From Oscillospiraceae bacterium (GTDB lineage Bacteria > Bacillota > Clostridia > Oscillospirales > Acutalibacteraceae): a stretch of DNA of 7,943 bases. The stretch is taken from the NCBI GenBank assembly GCA_015066165.1, contig SVOX01000070.1, positions 1-7,943 on the forward strand. The letters are read 5' to 3'. The notes beneath the pieces are model-generated. The model saw only the letters and a list, made by a program, of their open reading frames with translations, made no database searches and had not been told where the DNA came from. This document shows positions 1-6,122 of this stretch, in pieces (position 1 is the stretch's first letter; every line of letters starts with the position of its first letter). The translations under genes were made by a program, and so were the position numbers.

Positions 1-1
1 T

Positions 2-42
2 TTTGATGATATACACGGCTTTGCCGTGATATTTAAATCAAA
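2..42. repeat. GATAT-flanked hairpin repeat, copy 1
   Basis: Imperfect palindrome. The inner arms CACGGC (14-19) and GCCGTG (23-28) close a TTT loop. A bulged A (13) precedes a second stem, GATAT (8-12) with ATATT (29-33). Outer arms TTTGAT (2-7) and ATCAAA (37-42) add six more pairs. There is no U-tract, so it is not a simple terminator. A second element with the same GATAT/ATATTT flanks but different inner arms lies at 3851-3876, which suggests a small dispersed hairpin repeat of gene ends. The window starts here, so the left arm could extend further. Family membership is inference from only two copies. Confidence 0.5.
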
Positions 43-106
43 GTGCCCAAATCGACATTTCTTTTTATTCTGATTTGGAACTTGAACACAAAAAACTGCG
101 AATATT

Positions 107-138
107 AAAAAGAAGTTCCCGTTTGGTAACTTCTTTTA
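107..138 (-). terminator. Intrinsic terminator of the nagA-ROK operon
   Basis: Arms AAAAGAAGTT (108-117) and AACTTCTTTT (128-137) pair fully. After one mismatch (118/127) two C-G pairs (119-120 with 125-126) close a GTTT loop. Read on the minus strand the hairpin ends in a short run of five T (111-107) before AATATT. It begins 7 nt after the stop codon of the ROK gene, the expected place for its terminator. Confidence 0.8.
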
Positions 139-144
139 TTTATC

Positions 145-1527
145 TTATTTCTTAATTTCAGGCAAGCTTGCGGCTGCAACCGACTGACCAACACGTCTTG
201 ACTTTTCGTCAGGAATGTGAAGTTCGCATTTTTGGCTAAGTTCGGGGAATTCGTTCTTGAGCACTTGGTTAGCACGGTCAAGAATAATTACACCGCCCTC
301 ACCGCTGGTAACACGGCCCATAATAAGAACGTGCTTGATATCATAGAACAAACTATAATAAGCAATAGCATAACCGAAATAAACGCCGATAGTGTCGTAA
401 ATAGCGGCGGCACGTGGGTCATTTTCTTTCATAAGACCTTGTACAACCTTAAGTTTTTCAGCAGGGGACAAACTTTCGTCAAGTTCAATACCTGCAGCGG
501 GAGCAAGTTTAATAACGGCGTCTTGTGAGAAGTACTTAACTCCGCAACCGTAGTCGCCCGACCATTCGTCAACCATTGCATCTTTAGAATAATCAACCGG
601 TGCAAATGCGAGTTCATTAAGCCAACCAGTAATATTTCCTGCGCCGTCAACGTAACCGCCGGCTTCGCTTGTACCCATTGCAATACCGAGAACCGCATTG
701 TCTTCAAGATCCATAGCGCCAGCCAACGCTGTAACGTCACCGTCGTTTGCAACTTCCAACGGTACGTCTTCGCCAAATTCTTTGGCGATATCGATATACA
801 TATTCTTAACGTACTTTTCAAAATCTTCATCAGAAACCTTGATAAAGAGAGAAGCGGTCATAATACGGTTGTTTACGTAGCAACCTGCTGAAGAAACGCC
901 GATAGCGTCAACTCGTGGCATATGCTGGGCCGCAGACTTCATAGCAGCCATAATACCGTCGTATTGATATTTAGGGTCGGCATTGAGTTTGGGGAACCAA
1001 ACAACTTCTTCAGAATATACACTTTCACCGTTGATAACAGCGCTAACCTTACGATCGGAACCGCCCGCATCAAAACCGATACGGCAACCGTCAAGATGAC
1101 GGCCTATTGGTGTTGCAGATTCTTGAGTTTTAGGTGCTTCTTCAATTGGCTTCCACTCAACTACCAAATCTTTTTCGTAGATTTTCTTCATCATCATACA
1201 GTCAAAGCTACGTGAACCTTCGGGAGAGTATGCTTTTGCAATTCCCTCATAAATGAGTTTGGAACCGGCAATAATAACTTTATAACCGCCTTTAACCCAC
1301 AAAAGAGTTTTAATAATACGTTCAACAAGACCTAAATTTTCTTCATCGTGGCCTGTGCCGTCGGGGAAAACTGTCATTTCAAAAGTAGAAATAAAACCGT
1401 TATTACGTTCGATACCAATTACAAGTTTTTCGCCGTTTGCTTTCTTTGCTCTTGCTATAAAATCGTTATAAACGAGCACCATTGGCTGAAAGCCCTTATC
1501 TAATTTTGCTTCATATTTAAGATTCAT
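145..1527 (-). CDS. Divergent ROK-family (ASKHA) sugar kinase-like protein with N-terminal extension
   Basis: A 460-aa protein in two parts. Residues 1 to about 145 are a domain I do not recognise. Residues 148-460 have the ROK/ASKHA fold: phosphate-1 loop GFDAGGSDRK (151-160), the ROK catalytic-type motif NDGD (261-264, Asp262 the likely base), phosphate-2 loop GIAMGTSEAGG (281-291) and an adenosine-type glycine segment near 402-412 (IMGRVTSGEGG). The usual ROK zinc signature (ExGH followed by CxCGxxGC) is absent. The matching stretch reads ELAF (305-308) and then YGCGVKYFS (326-334), with one Cys only. Classical ROK kinases are about 300-320 aa; this one is longer by its N-terminus, and that part is not a winged-helix like that of ROK repressors. 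The start codon overlaps the end of nagA by 11 bp, with AGGAGG 11 nt upstream inside nagA, so it is co-transcribed and probably translationally coupled. Inferred role: phosphorylating an amino sugar for NagA, perhaps N-acetylglucosamine. The substrate is unproven and a sensory role is possible. Confidence 0.85.
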   Translation of the reverse strand: MNLKYEAKLDKGFQPMVLVYNDFIARAKKANGEKLVIGIERNNGFISTFEMTVFPDGTGHDEENLGLVERIIKTLLWVKGGYKVIIAGSKLIYEGIAKAYSPEGSRSFDCMMMKKIYEKDLVVEWKPIEEAPKTQESATPIGRHLDGCRIGFDAGGSDRKVSAVINGESVYSEEVVWFPKLNADPKYQYDGIMAAMKSAAQHMPRVDAIGVSSAGCYVNNRIMTASLFIKVSDEDFEKYVKNMYIDIAKEFGEDVPLEVANDGDVTALAGAMDLEDNAVLGIAMGTSEAGGYVDGAGNITGWLNELAFAPVDYSKDAMVDEWSGDYGCGVKYFSQDAVIKLAPAAGIELDESLSPAEKLKVVQGLMKENDPRAAAIYDTIGVYFGYAIAYYSLFYDIKHVLIMGRVTSGEGGVIILDRANQVLKNEFPELSQKCELHIPDEKSRRVGQSVAAASLPEIKK

Positions 1528-2656
1528 ATTTAACCTTGCCTCCTATGATGGTTTTTACAATATTGAAATCATCATCGGTGATGATAATATCCGCATCTTT
1601 TCCCGCTTCCAAAGAGCCCTTGCGGTCATCTACGCCAATTGCTCTTGCAGGGTTGAGCGAAGCCGCCGCAACCACTTTCCAAAACGGCATATTTGTATTA
1701 TCACGAACATTTTTAACCGCATTGTTAAGTTTCAAAACGCTACCTGCAATAGTACCGTCTTCCAAAAGGCATTCAATACCGTTTACAATGATTTTTTGAC
1801 CGCCCAAAGTGTATTCACCGTCAGGCATACCGCCTGCTCTTGTACAGTCGGTAATAAGGACAAAATTATCACCCTTAACTTTTGCGATAAGTTCGAACAA
1901 ACCTTTATGTATGTGGAAAGTATCACAAATTAGTTCGGTCGAGACGTCACGCAAAAGTGCTGCTCCCACAACACCTGGGTTACGGTGAAGAAGCCCTGTT
2001 TGAGCATTAAAAAGGTGAGTGATATGACTAGCTCCTGCATCAATACCTGCCATTGCATCTTCAAAAGAAGCATCAGTATGACCTATTGATACCTTTACGT
2101 CGCATTTTTCGCAAATTTCGGCTATTGCGTCAATACCGCCCGGCATTTCGGGTGCCATTGTAGCAAGTGAAATAACATCGGCATTGTCAATAACAAACTT
2201 TGCATCGGGCGCTTTAATGTGTTCTTCGGCTTGAGCGCCTTTTTTGCGCGGGTTGATAAACGGACCTTCAAGATTAACACCCAAAATTTCAGCGCCGTTC
2301 CACTCTTTACTCTTTGGTTTTAATGAGCGTACGGTATCAAGTGCGGTATTAATTTCATCCATGCTAACAGTCATAGTGGTAGGACACCACGCTGTAACAC
2401 CGTTTTTCATAATACCGTTTGCCATTTTTTCGATACCTTCGGCACTTCCGTCAGAAGTGTCTTCTCCAAGATATCCGTGAATGTGAATATCCACAAGACC
2501 CGGAGCCACAAATCCGCCGTTAGCATCAATAACTTCGGCGTTTGAGGGAATTTCTTTAACGTCAGTAATGCCAACAATTTTCTCGTCAAAAGCCAATACG
2601 CTATTTTGGAGAATACCGTCAGGCAAAACTATTTTACCGTTTACAATATATTTCAT
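1517..2656 (-). CDS. nagA: N-acetylglucosamine-6-phosphate deacetylase
   Basis: Cytoplasmic amidohydrolase that hydrolyses GlcNAc-6-phosphate to glucosamine-6-phosphate and acetate, in chitin/GlcNAc use and cell-wall sugar recycling. The 379 aa match the family's usual length. Visible signatures are HIH (58-60) at the end of the first barrel strand, NLEGPF with Glu130, GHTDAS with His193, THLFNA with His214, HRNPG (His224), and ITDCTRAGG with catalytic Asp270. Glu130, His193 and His214 are the usual metal ligands, so the active site is complete. The family often has Ala where Cys271 stands here. The C-terminal GSLEAGKDADIII segment completes the small beta domain typical of the superfamily. 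The start is set by AAGGAGG (2670-2664), 7 nt before the ATG. It is the first gene of an operon with the overlapping ROK gene, driven by the promoter at 2687-2715 and probably repressed at the inverted repeat at 2670-2687. Confidence 0.96.
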   Translation of the reverse strand: MKYIVNGKIVLPDGILQNSVLAFDEKIVGITDVKEIPSNAEVIDANGGFVAPGLVDIHIHGYLGEDTSDGSAEGIEKMANGIMKNGVTAWCPTTMTVSMDEINTALDTVRSLKPKSKEWNGAEILGVNLEGPFINPRKKGAQAEEHIKAPDAKFVIDNADVISLATMAPEMPGGIDAIAEICEKCDVKVSIGHTDASFEDAMAGIDAGASHITHLFNAQTGLLHRNPGVVGAALLRDVSTELICDTFHIHKGLFELIAKVKGDNFVLITDCTRAGGMPDGEYTLGGQKIIVNGIECLLEDGTIAGSVLKLNNAVKNVRDNTNMPFWKVVAAASLNPARAIGVDDRKGSLEAGKDADIIITDDDFNIVKTIIGGKVKYES

Positions 2657-2669
2657 AAACTCTCCTCCT

Positions 2670-2687
2670 TGTAAACTTATGTTTACA
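2670..2687. promoter_or_regulatory. Candidate repressor operator (18-bp inverted repeat) of nagA
   Basis: TGTAAAC-TTAT-GTTTACA has two perfect 7-bp arms around a 4-bp centre. It begins at the last base of the nagA -10 box, spans the expected transcription start (about 2680), and touches the nagA Shine-Dalgarno at 2670. A protein bound here would block open-complex formation or promoter escape, so repression is the natural reading. It does not match the GntR-type NagR/YvoA site as I know it, nor a clear cre site. The binding protein is not identified and is not encoded in the window. Confidence 0.65.
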
Positions 2688-2715
2688 TTATAGCATTTCT
2701 ATATTTCATTTTCAA
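2687..2715 (-). promoter_or_regulatory. Sigma-A promoter of the nagA-ROK operon
   Basis: On the minus strand, -35 TTGAAA (2715-2710), a 17-bp spacer and a perfect -10 TATAAT (2692-2687). The predicted start near 2680 leaves a leader of about 24 nt before the nagA ATG, just enough for the ribosome binding site. Confidence 0.85.
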
Positions 2716-2725
2716 CGGTTTTCAA
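2709..2725. repeat. Two TTTTCAA direct repeats on a 10-bp pitch between divergent promoters
   Basis: TTTTCAA occurs at 2709-2715 and again at 2719-2725, one helical turn apart, with a weaker TTTCA at 2704-2708. The first copy overlaps the nagA -35 box and the second lies about 10 bp upstream of the glcK -35 box. It could be a regulator site serving both promoters, or chance in AT-rich DNA. Confidence 0.35.
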
Positions 2726-2735
2726 TTTATTTTCC

Positions 2736-2764
2736 TTTACTTTTATATAAAGTTTTGGTAAAAT
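2736..2764 (+). promoter_or_regulatory. Promoter of the ROK glucokinase gene
   Basis: -35 TTTACT (2736-2741), 17-bp spacer and -10 TAAAAT (2759-2764) preceded by TGG, an extended -10. The predicted start near 2771 is just before the ribosome binding site AAAGGTGAT (2781-2789). This position argues that the in-frame ATG at 2763 is not the translation start, since it lies inside the -10 region. Confidence 0.65.
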
Positions 2765-2792
2765 GAAGATAAATAAATTCAAAGGTGATTAT

Positions 2793-3746
2793 ATGTATTA
2801 TTTAGGTGTTGATCTTGGCGGAACAAATATCGCCATCGGTCTTGTTGATGAAAAATTTAAAATCGTTTCAAAAGATAAAGTGCCAACAGGTGCTTCACGT
2901 CCTGTAAGTGATATTATGGACGATATGGCAGCGCTTTGTAAATCAATTGTTGAACGTGCAGGTATCACTTTCGACGACGTAGCATATGCAGGCATTGCCG
3001 CTCCCGGCTCAATTGATCCCGAAAACGGTTGTGTTCGCTATGCTAACAATATCAAAATGACCAACTATCCTATGGCGGAAGAACTCAAAAAAAGACTGCC
3101 CGTTAAAAAGGTTCTTTTGGAAAATGACGCTAACGCCGCCGCTTTGGCAGAAGCCAAAGCAGGCGCAGGCAAAGGTTGTTCCGACCTTGTTATGATTACC
3201 CTTGGCACAGGTGTTGGCGGCGGTATTGTTATTGGCGGAAAACTTTATTCCGGTTTTAACTATTCGGGTGCTGAACTTGGACACACCGTTATTGAAGTAG
3301 GGGGTAGGCCTTGTACCTGCGGCAGAAACGGTTGCTTTGAGGCATATAGTTCGGCTACAGGCCTTATCAATATGACCAAGGAAAAAATGACAAATGAAGT
3401 TGATTCTCTTATGTGGGACTTGGCTGGCGACAACCTTGAAAACGTTAACGGCAGAACCGCTTTTGATGCAGCAAAGCAAGGTGATAAAGCGGCCAAAGAA
3501 GTTGTTGATATGTATATTAAATATCTCGCCTGCGGTCTTACAAATATGGTAAACATTTTCCAACCCCAAGTTCTTTGTATAGGCGGCGGTGTTTGCGGTG
3601 AAGGCGATTATCTTTTAAAACCGCTGATTAAAACAATTCGTCGTTGGGAATATGGCGGTGCTACCCAAACCCAATTCTCGCAAATCAAAATTGCCGAACT
3701 CGGCAACGATGCGGGTATTATCGGCGCTGCGGCTCTTGGAATGTAA
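2793..3746 (+). CDS. glcK: ROK-family glucokinase
   Basis: A 317-aa cytoplasmic sugar kinase, predicted to phosphorylate glucose (or a related hexose or amino sugar) with ATP. Motifs in order: phosphate-1 loop GVDLGGTN (5-12), ENDANAAALAE with Asn111 and catalytic Asp112, LGTGVGGGIVIGG (137-149), then the full ROK zinc signature ELGH (161-164) with CTCGRNGC (Cys174, Cys176, Cys181), and the late IGGG adenosine motif (263-266). Length and motifs fit the Firmicute ROK glucokinases. I chose the ATG at 2793: AAAGGTGAT lies a few bases upstream and the protein then begins MYYLGVDLGG, the normal N-terminus. The longer frame from 2763 adds ten lysine-rich residues and overlaps the promoter. It is divergent from nagA-ROK across a shared control region and transcribed alone to the terminator at 3805-3847. 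The neighbourhood allows GlcNAc as an alternative substrate, since ROK sequence alone does not separate them well. Confidence 0.9.
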   Translation: MYYLGVDLGGTNIAIGLVDEKFKIVSKDKVPTGASRPVSDIMDDMAALCKSIVERAGITFDDVAYAGIAAPGSIDPENGCVRYANNIKMTNYPMAEELKKRLPVKKVLLENDANAAALAEAKAGAGKGCSDLVMITLGTGVGGGIVIGGKLYSGFNYSGAELGHTVIEVGGRPCTCGRNGCFEAYSSATGLINMTKEKMTNEVDSLMWDLAGDNLENVNGRTAFDAAKQGDKAAKEVVDMYIKYLACGLTNMVNIFQPQVLCIGGGVCGEGDYLLKPLIKTIRRWEYGGATQTQFSQIKIAELGNDAGIIGAAALGM

Positions 3747-3804
3747 TTTAATTCGGAATTTTGCAAAAACGAAAATGTACCCCTTTATTGTGACTTTATA
3801 AAAC

Positions 3805-3847
3805 AAAACTACCCGAAGAAGAAAAACTCTTCTTTAGGTAGTTTTTT
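3805..3847. terminator. Bidirectional intrinsic terminator between glcK and the acyltransferase gene
   Basis: AAAACTACC (3805-3813) pairs with GGTAGTTTT (3837-3845), and after one mismatch GAAGAAG (3815-3821) pairs with CTTCTTT-type bases (3829-3835). The loop is AAAAACT. On the plus strand six T follow the arm (3842-3847). On the minus strand the hairpin is followed by TTTTGTTT. It serves the two convergent genes that stop at 3746 and 3879. Confidence 0.85.
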
Positions 3848-3850
3848 GTC

Positions 3851-3876
3851 GATATATTGCTTCGCAATTCGATATT
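3851..3876. repeat. GATAT-flanked hairpin repeat, copy 2
   Basis: Inner arms ATTGC (3856-3860) and GCAAT (3864-3868) close a TTC loop. GATAT (3851-3855) can pair with ATATT (3872-3876) across a three-base bulge. Flanks GATAT and ATATTT match the element at 2-42, while the inner arms differ yet stay complementary. It lies between the acyltransferase stop codon and the shared terminator, so it would sit in that 3'-UTR. Confidence 0.45.
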
Positions 3877-3878
3877 TT

Positions 3879-5141
3879 TTACTTTTTAATCATTTTATAA
3901 ATTTCTTCTGCTGCGATTCTTGCCTTTGCAACTATATCTCTTTTGGTTTTTGGTATGCAGTAATACAAAACTTTTGGCGTTCCTATAGAAATAACGTCGC
4001 CGATTTCATACCAATAAAAATCAGAATACAAACTATAAGACAGTTCAGCGGCTTGGGTATATTTTAATTCACCGTTACAGCCCTCAAGGGAAAAACCGTC
4101 TTTAGTATGGGTTAAAACACCGTCACCCACCTTGTAAACGCATTTGGTATCTATCATCATATAAATATCGACTTCTTCACAAAGTTTATATTCACCTTTT
4201 TGTATTTCTTCTTTAACACATTCACGTTGCCACTTATACCAGTCAGGAATGTGTGTAAATTCGGTTTCACCGCTTTGCGCCTTCATAAAACCTTCTTCTG
4301 TCAATTCATAAACCTTGCCGCATTTTTTACAGGTGAGATTTATCCCTTTGCCCACCGTTTCGCCCTCTGCCAAACAGTTTGGACATTTATAAAGCACCCT
4401 GTTTAAACAGTCTGCACGGAATTTTTCGGTTATTTTAACACCGTTTTCCTGTTGCCAAACAAAGTTATCAAATGAAAACTCCGCTTTTAATATTTCGTTT
4501 ATATCGTTTGGTGCTTTTTCTTTTATTTGCTCGGGCGATAAGAGATATTTCATCTCTGCTGAAATTTTAACCTTACGCTTTTGAAGATTATTATAAAGTG
4601 GGTCGTACTGAAACGCTCCAAAAGTTTTTATCATAACAACGGGAATACCAAGTTTTTTAACAAGTTTACCCAAACTTTCGGGCAAGGGGGTTGCGGTGCC
4701 GTCAAAACTGTAACTCGCTTCAGGATACATAAGAATAGAAGTGTTATTCTTTTTCACACAATGAAGAATATCTCTTACAAGCAAACTGTCACCTATAAAT
4801 TTTTGAGTCGGGATACAACCCACAAGTCGCATAAGCAAATTTTTGCCCACAAACCCATCGGAAGTCATAACTATATTATACTTTCTTGGAAACAACAAAG
4901 CCGAAGCAATTTTAAGGTCGATAAAACTCGAGTGGTTCATAAGTATAAGACAGGGTTCTTTTTTAGAAAGTTTTTCCATACCTGTTTTTTTATATTTAAA
5001 ACCAACGCCCAATAGTTCAAAAAAAGATAAAACCCTGATAACCAATGCCAATATAAACATTGGTTTTAACGGTTTTTTGTGTTTTTTCGGCGTGAGTTTT
5101 AAGACTTCACTGTAAGCCAATTTTTTTGTTTTTATTTTCAT
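3879..5141 (-). CDS. PlsC-type 1-acyl-glycerol-3-phosphate acyltransferase with zinc ribbon and C-terminal extension
   Basis: 420 aa. A basic N-terminus (1-27) and one hydrophobic segment (about 28-46) suggest membrane association. The acyltransferase domain follows with the HxxxxD catalytic motif NHSSFID (His70, Asp75) and the glycerophosphate-binding type motif YPEASYSFDG (139-148), then the IPVV strand (166-169). Typical PlsC proteins are about 200-250 aa. Here the domain ends near 245 and is followed by a four-cysteine zinc ribbon, CPNC (253-256) and CKKC (271-274), and about 145 further residues I cannot assign. Family role: transfer of an acyl group to lysophosphatidate in phospholipid synthesis, facing the cytoplasm. 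The actual acceptor here is unknown given the extra domains. AAAGGGGAT 5 nt upstream supports the ATG. It is a single-gene unit from the promoter at 5162-5190 to the terminator at 3805-3847, divergent from pdxK. Confidence 0.88.
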   Translation of the reverse strand: MKIKTKKLAYSEVLKLTPKKHKKPLKPMFILALVIRVLSFFELLGVGFKYKKTGMEKLSKKEPCLILMNHSSFIDLKIASALLFPRKYNIVMTSDGFVGKNLLMRLVGCIPTQKFIGDSLLVRDILHCVKKNNTSILMYPEASYSFDGTATPLPESLGKLVKKLGIPVVMIKTFGAFQYDPLYNNLQKRKVKISAEMKYLLSPEQIKEKAPNDINEILKAEFSFDNFVWQQENGVKITEKFRADCLNRVLYKCPNCLAEGETVGKGINLTCKKCGKVYELTEEGFMKAQSGETEFTHIPDWYKWQRECVKEEIQKGEYKLCEEVDIYMMIDTKCVYKVGDGVLTHTKDGFSLEGCNGELKYTQAAELSYSLYSDFYWYEIGDVISIGTPKVLYYCIPKTKRDIVAKARIAAEEIYKMIKK

Positions 5142-5161
5142 ATCAAATCCCCTTTAGAACA

Positions 5162-5190
5162 AATATACCATAAATTTTACAGTTTAGCAA
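5162..5190 (-). promoter_or_regulatory. Promoter of the acyltransferase gene
   Basis: On the minus strand, -35 TTGCTA (5190-5185), 17-bp spacer and -10 TATATT (5167-5162) preceded by TGG, an extended -10. The start would be near 5155, very close to the ribosome binding site AAAGGGGAT, so the leader is short. Confidence 0.7.
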
Positions 5191-5212
5191 TAAATTAAAT
5201 CAAGTAAAACTA

Positions 5213-5241
5213 TTGCAAATATATACGAAATGTGATATCAT
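5213..5241 (+). promoter_or_regulatory. Promoter of the pyridoxal kinase gene
   Basis: -35 TTGCAA (5213-5218), 17-bp spacer and -10 TATCAT (5236-5241) preceded by TGA, an extended -10. The palindrome TGATATCA (5233-5240) overlaps the -10. The -35 boxes of the two divergent promoters are 22 bp apart, so one regulator could affect both. Confidence 0.65.
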
Positions 5242-5270
5242 ATTAAAAAATTTAAAAGAAGGCGAATTCA

Positions 5271-6098
5271 TTGAAAAAAATACTCACAATTCAGGACTTT
5301 TCATGTGTTGGAAAATGCTCACTCACTGTTGCCATTCCAATCATTTCGGCTTTTGGTATTGAAACTTGCGCACTTCCAACTGCTTTACTTTCAACTCATA
5401 CTCAATTTAAAAATTGGACTTTCGCAAACCTTTGCGACCAAATTCCTTCTATTACAGACGCTTGGAAAAAAGAAGAAATTATGTTTGACGGTATTTGCAC
5501 CGGTTATTTAGGAGCGGTTGACCTTATAGAAGAAGTGAAAGAAATTATAAAAAATTTCGTTAAAAAAGACGGTATTGTTATGATCGACCCTGCAATGGGC
5601 GATAACGGAAAACTTTACGCCGGTTTTGACTTGGAATATGCCAAAGCCACAAAAGACCTTTGCGCTTTGGCAGACGTTATAACACCCAACATTACCGAAG
5701 CGACCTTTATGCTTGACAAAGAGTTTAAAGATATATACGACTATGACTATCTTTTAGATATTTGTAAAGAACTTCATAAAAACGGAGCCCGTGACGTTGT
5801 GCTGACAGGTGTTAAGAAAAGTGAATCACAAGTTGGTGTATTTTGTCTTTTAGACGGCAAAGAAGTTTACGAATACTACACACCCCGTGAGCCACGTGAT
5901 TTCCACGGAACAGGAGACATCTATTCTTCGGCGGTATATGGCGGTCTTATGAACGGTAAAACCTTGCAAGAATCGGTTAAGTTTGCGTGTGATTACACCA
6001 AGCACTGCATTGCAAAAACCTTGGCAGAGCCAAATTATTCAATTTATGGCGTCAATTTCGAGCAATGCACAGGTGATATTACCGAATTTATAAAATAA
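5271..6098 (+). CDS. pdxK: Pyridoxal/pyridoxamine kinase (ribokinase superfamily)
   Basis: A 275-aa cytoplasmic kinase of the PdxK/PdxY group, phosphorylating pyridoxal, pyridoxine or pyridoxamine with ATP in B6 salvage. Visible features: N-terminal strand KKILTIQDFSCVGKCS (2-17), substrate-side STHTQF (41-46), DPAMGDNGKLY (106-116), ITPNITEA (137-144) and the C-terminal signature FHGTGDIYSS (211-220), in which GTGD provides the anion hole and the catalytic base Asp216. The length fits the family. The start is TTG: AGAAGG lies about 8 nt upstream, no in-frame ATG sits near, and the family's N-terminus begins exactly here. It appears monocistronic, from the promoter at 5213-5241 to the hairpin at 6124-6151. 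A thiD-like hydroxymethylpyrimidine kinase is a more distant alternative, but the STHTQF and DPAMGD segments favour the pyridoxal kinase branch. Confidence 0.92.
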   Translation: MKKILTIQDFSCVGKCSLTVAIPIISAFGIETCALPTALLSTHTQFKNWTFANLCDQIPSITDAWKKEEIMFDGICTGYLGAVDLIEEVKEIIKNFVKKDGIVMIDPAMGDNGKLYAGFDLEYAKATKDLCALADVITPNITEATFMLDKEFKDIYDYDYLLDICKELHKNGARDVVLTGVKKSESQVGVFCLLDGKEVYEYYTPREPRDFHGTGDIYSSAVYGGLMNGKTLQESVKFACDYTKHCIAKTLAEPNYSIYGVNFEQCTGDITEFIK

Positions 6099-6122
6099 TA
6101 AATATTTTTTATATTTAATATC

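Noticed and set aside
54..155. Plus-strand open stretch reading FYSDLELEHKKLRILK
   Set aside because: It has no start codon, runs through the terminator hairpin and overlaps the 3' end of the ROK gene. I take it as non-coding.
429..830. 133-codon minus-strand frame inside the ROK gene
   Set aside because: It is an alternative frame of a gene with clear ASKHA motifs. No start signal and no protein-like motif.
2709..2725. Catabolite-responsive element (cre) in the nagA-glcK spacer
   Set aside because: Neither strand keeps the central CG together with both flanking half-sites, and there are several mismatches to the consensus. Direct repeats describe it better.
2742..2751. TTTATATAAA palindrome between the glcK -35 and -10
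   Set aside because: A short all-AT palindrome is expected by chance in this AT-rich spacer.
2736..2762. TTTAC (2736-2740) and GTAAA (2758-2762) inverted repeat in the glcK promoter, as a second copy of the nagA operator
   Set aside because: The arms are in the opposite order and 17 bp apart, and they coincide with the -35 and -10 boxes, so the promoter itself explains them.
2763..2792. Ten-residue N-terminal extension of glcK (MKINKFKGDY)
   Set aside because: The upstream ATG lies in the predicted -10 box, while the ATG at 2793 has a proper ribosome binding site and gives the normal ROK N-terminus.
3009..3569. 186-codon open frame antisense to glcK
   Set aside because: It lies wholly inside a well-supported kinase gene, has a composition without recognisable motifs, and no ribosome binding site was evident. 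It is a reverse-frame shadow.
4581..5015. 144-codon plus-strand open frame inside the acyltransferase gene
   Set aside because: It is antisense to the catalytic domain with conserved HxxxxD and YPEAS motifs. The translated product is rich in Lys, Phe and Asn without family features.
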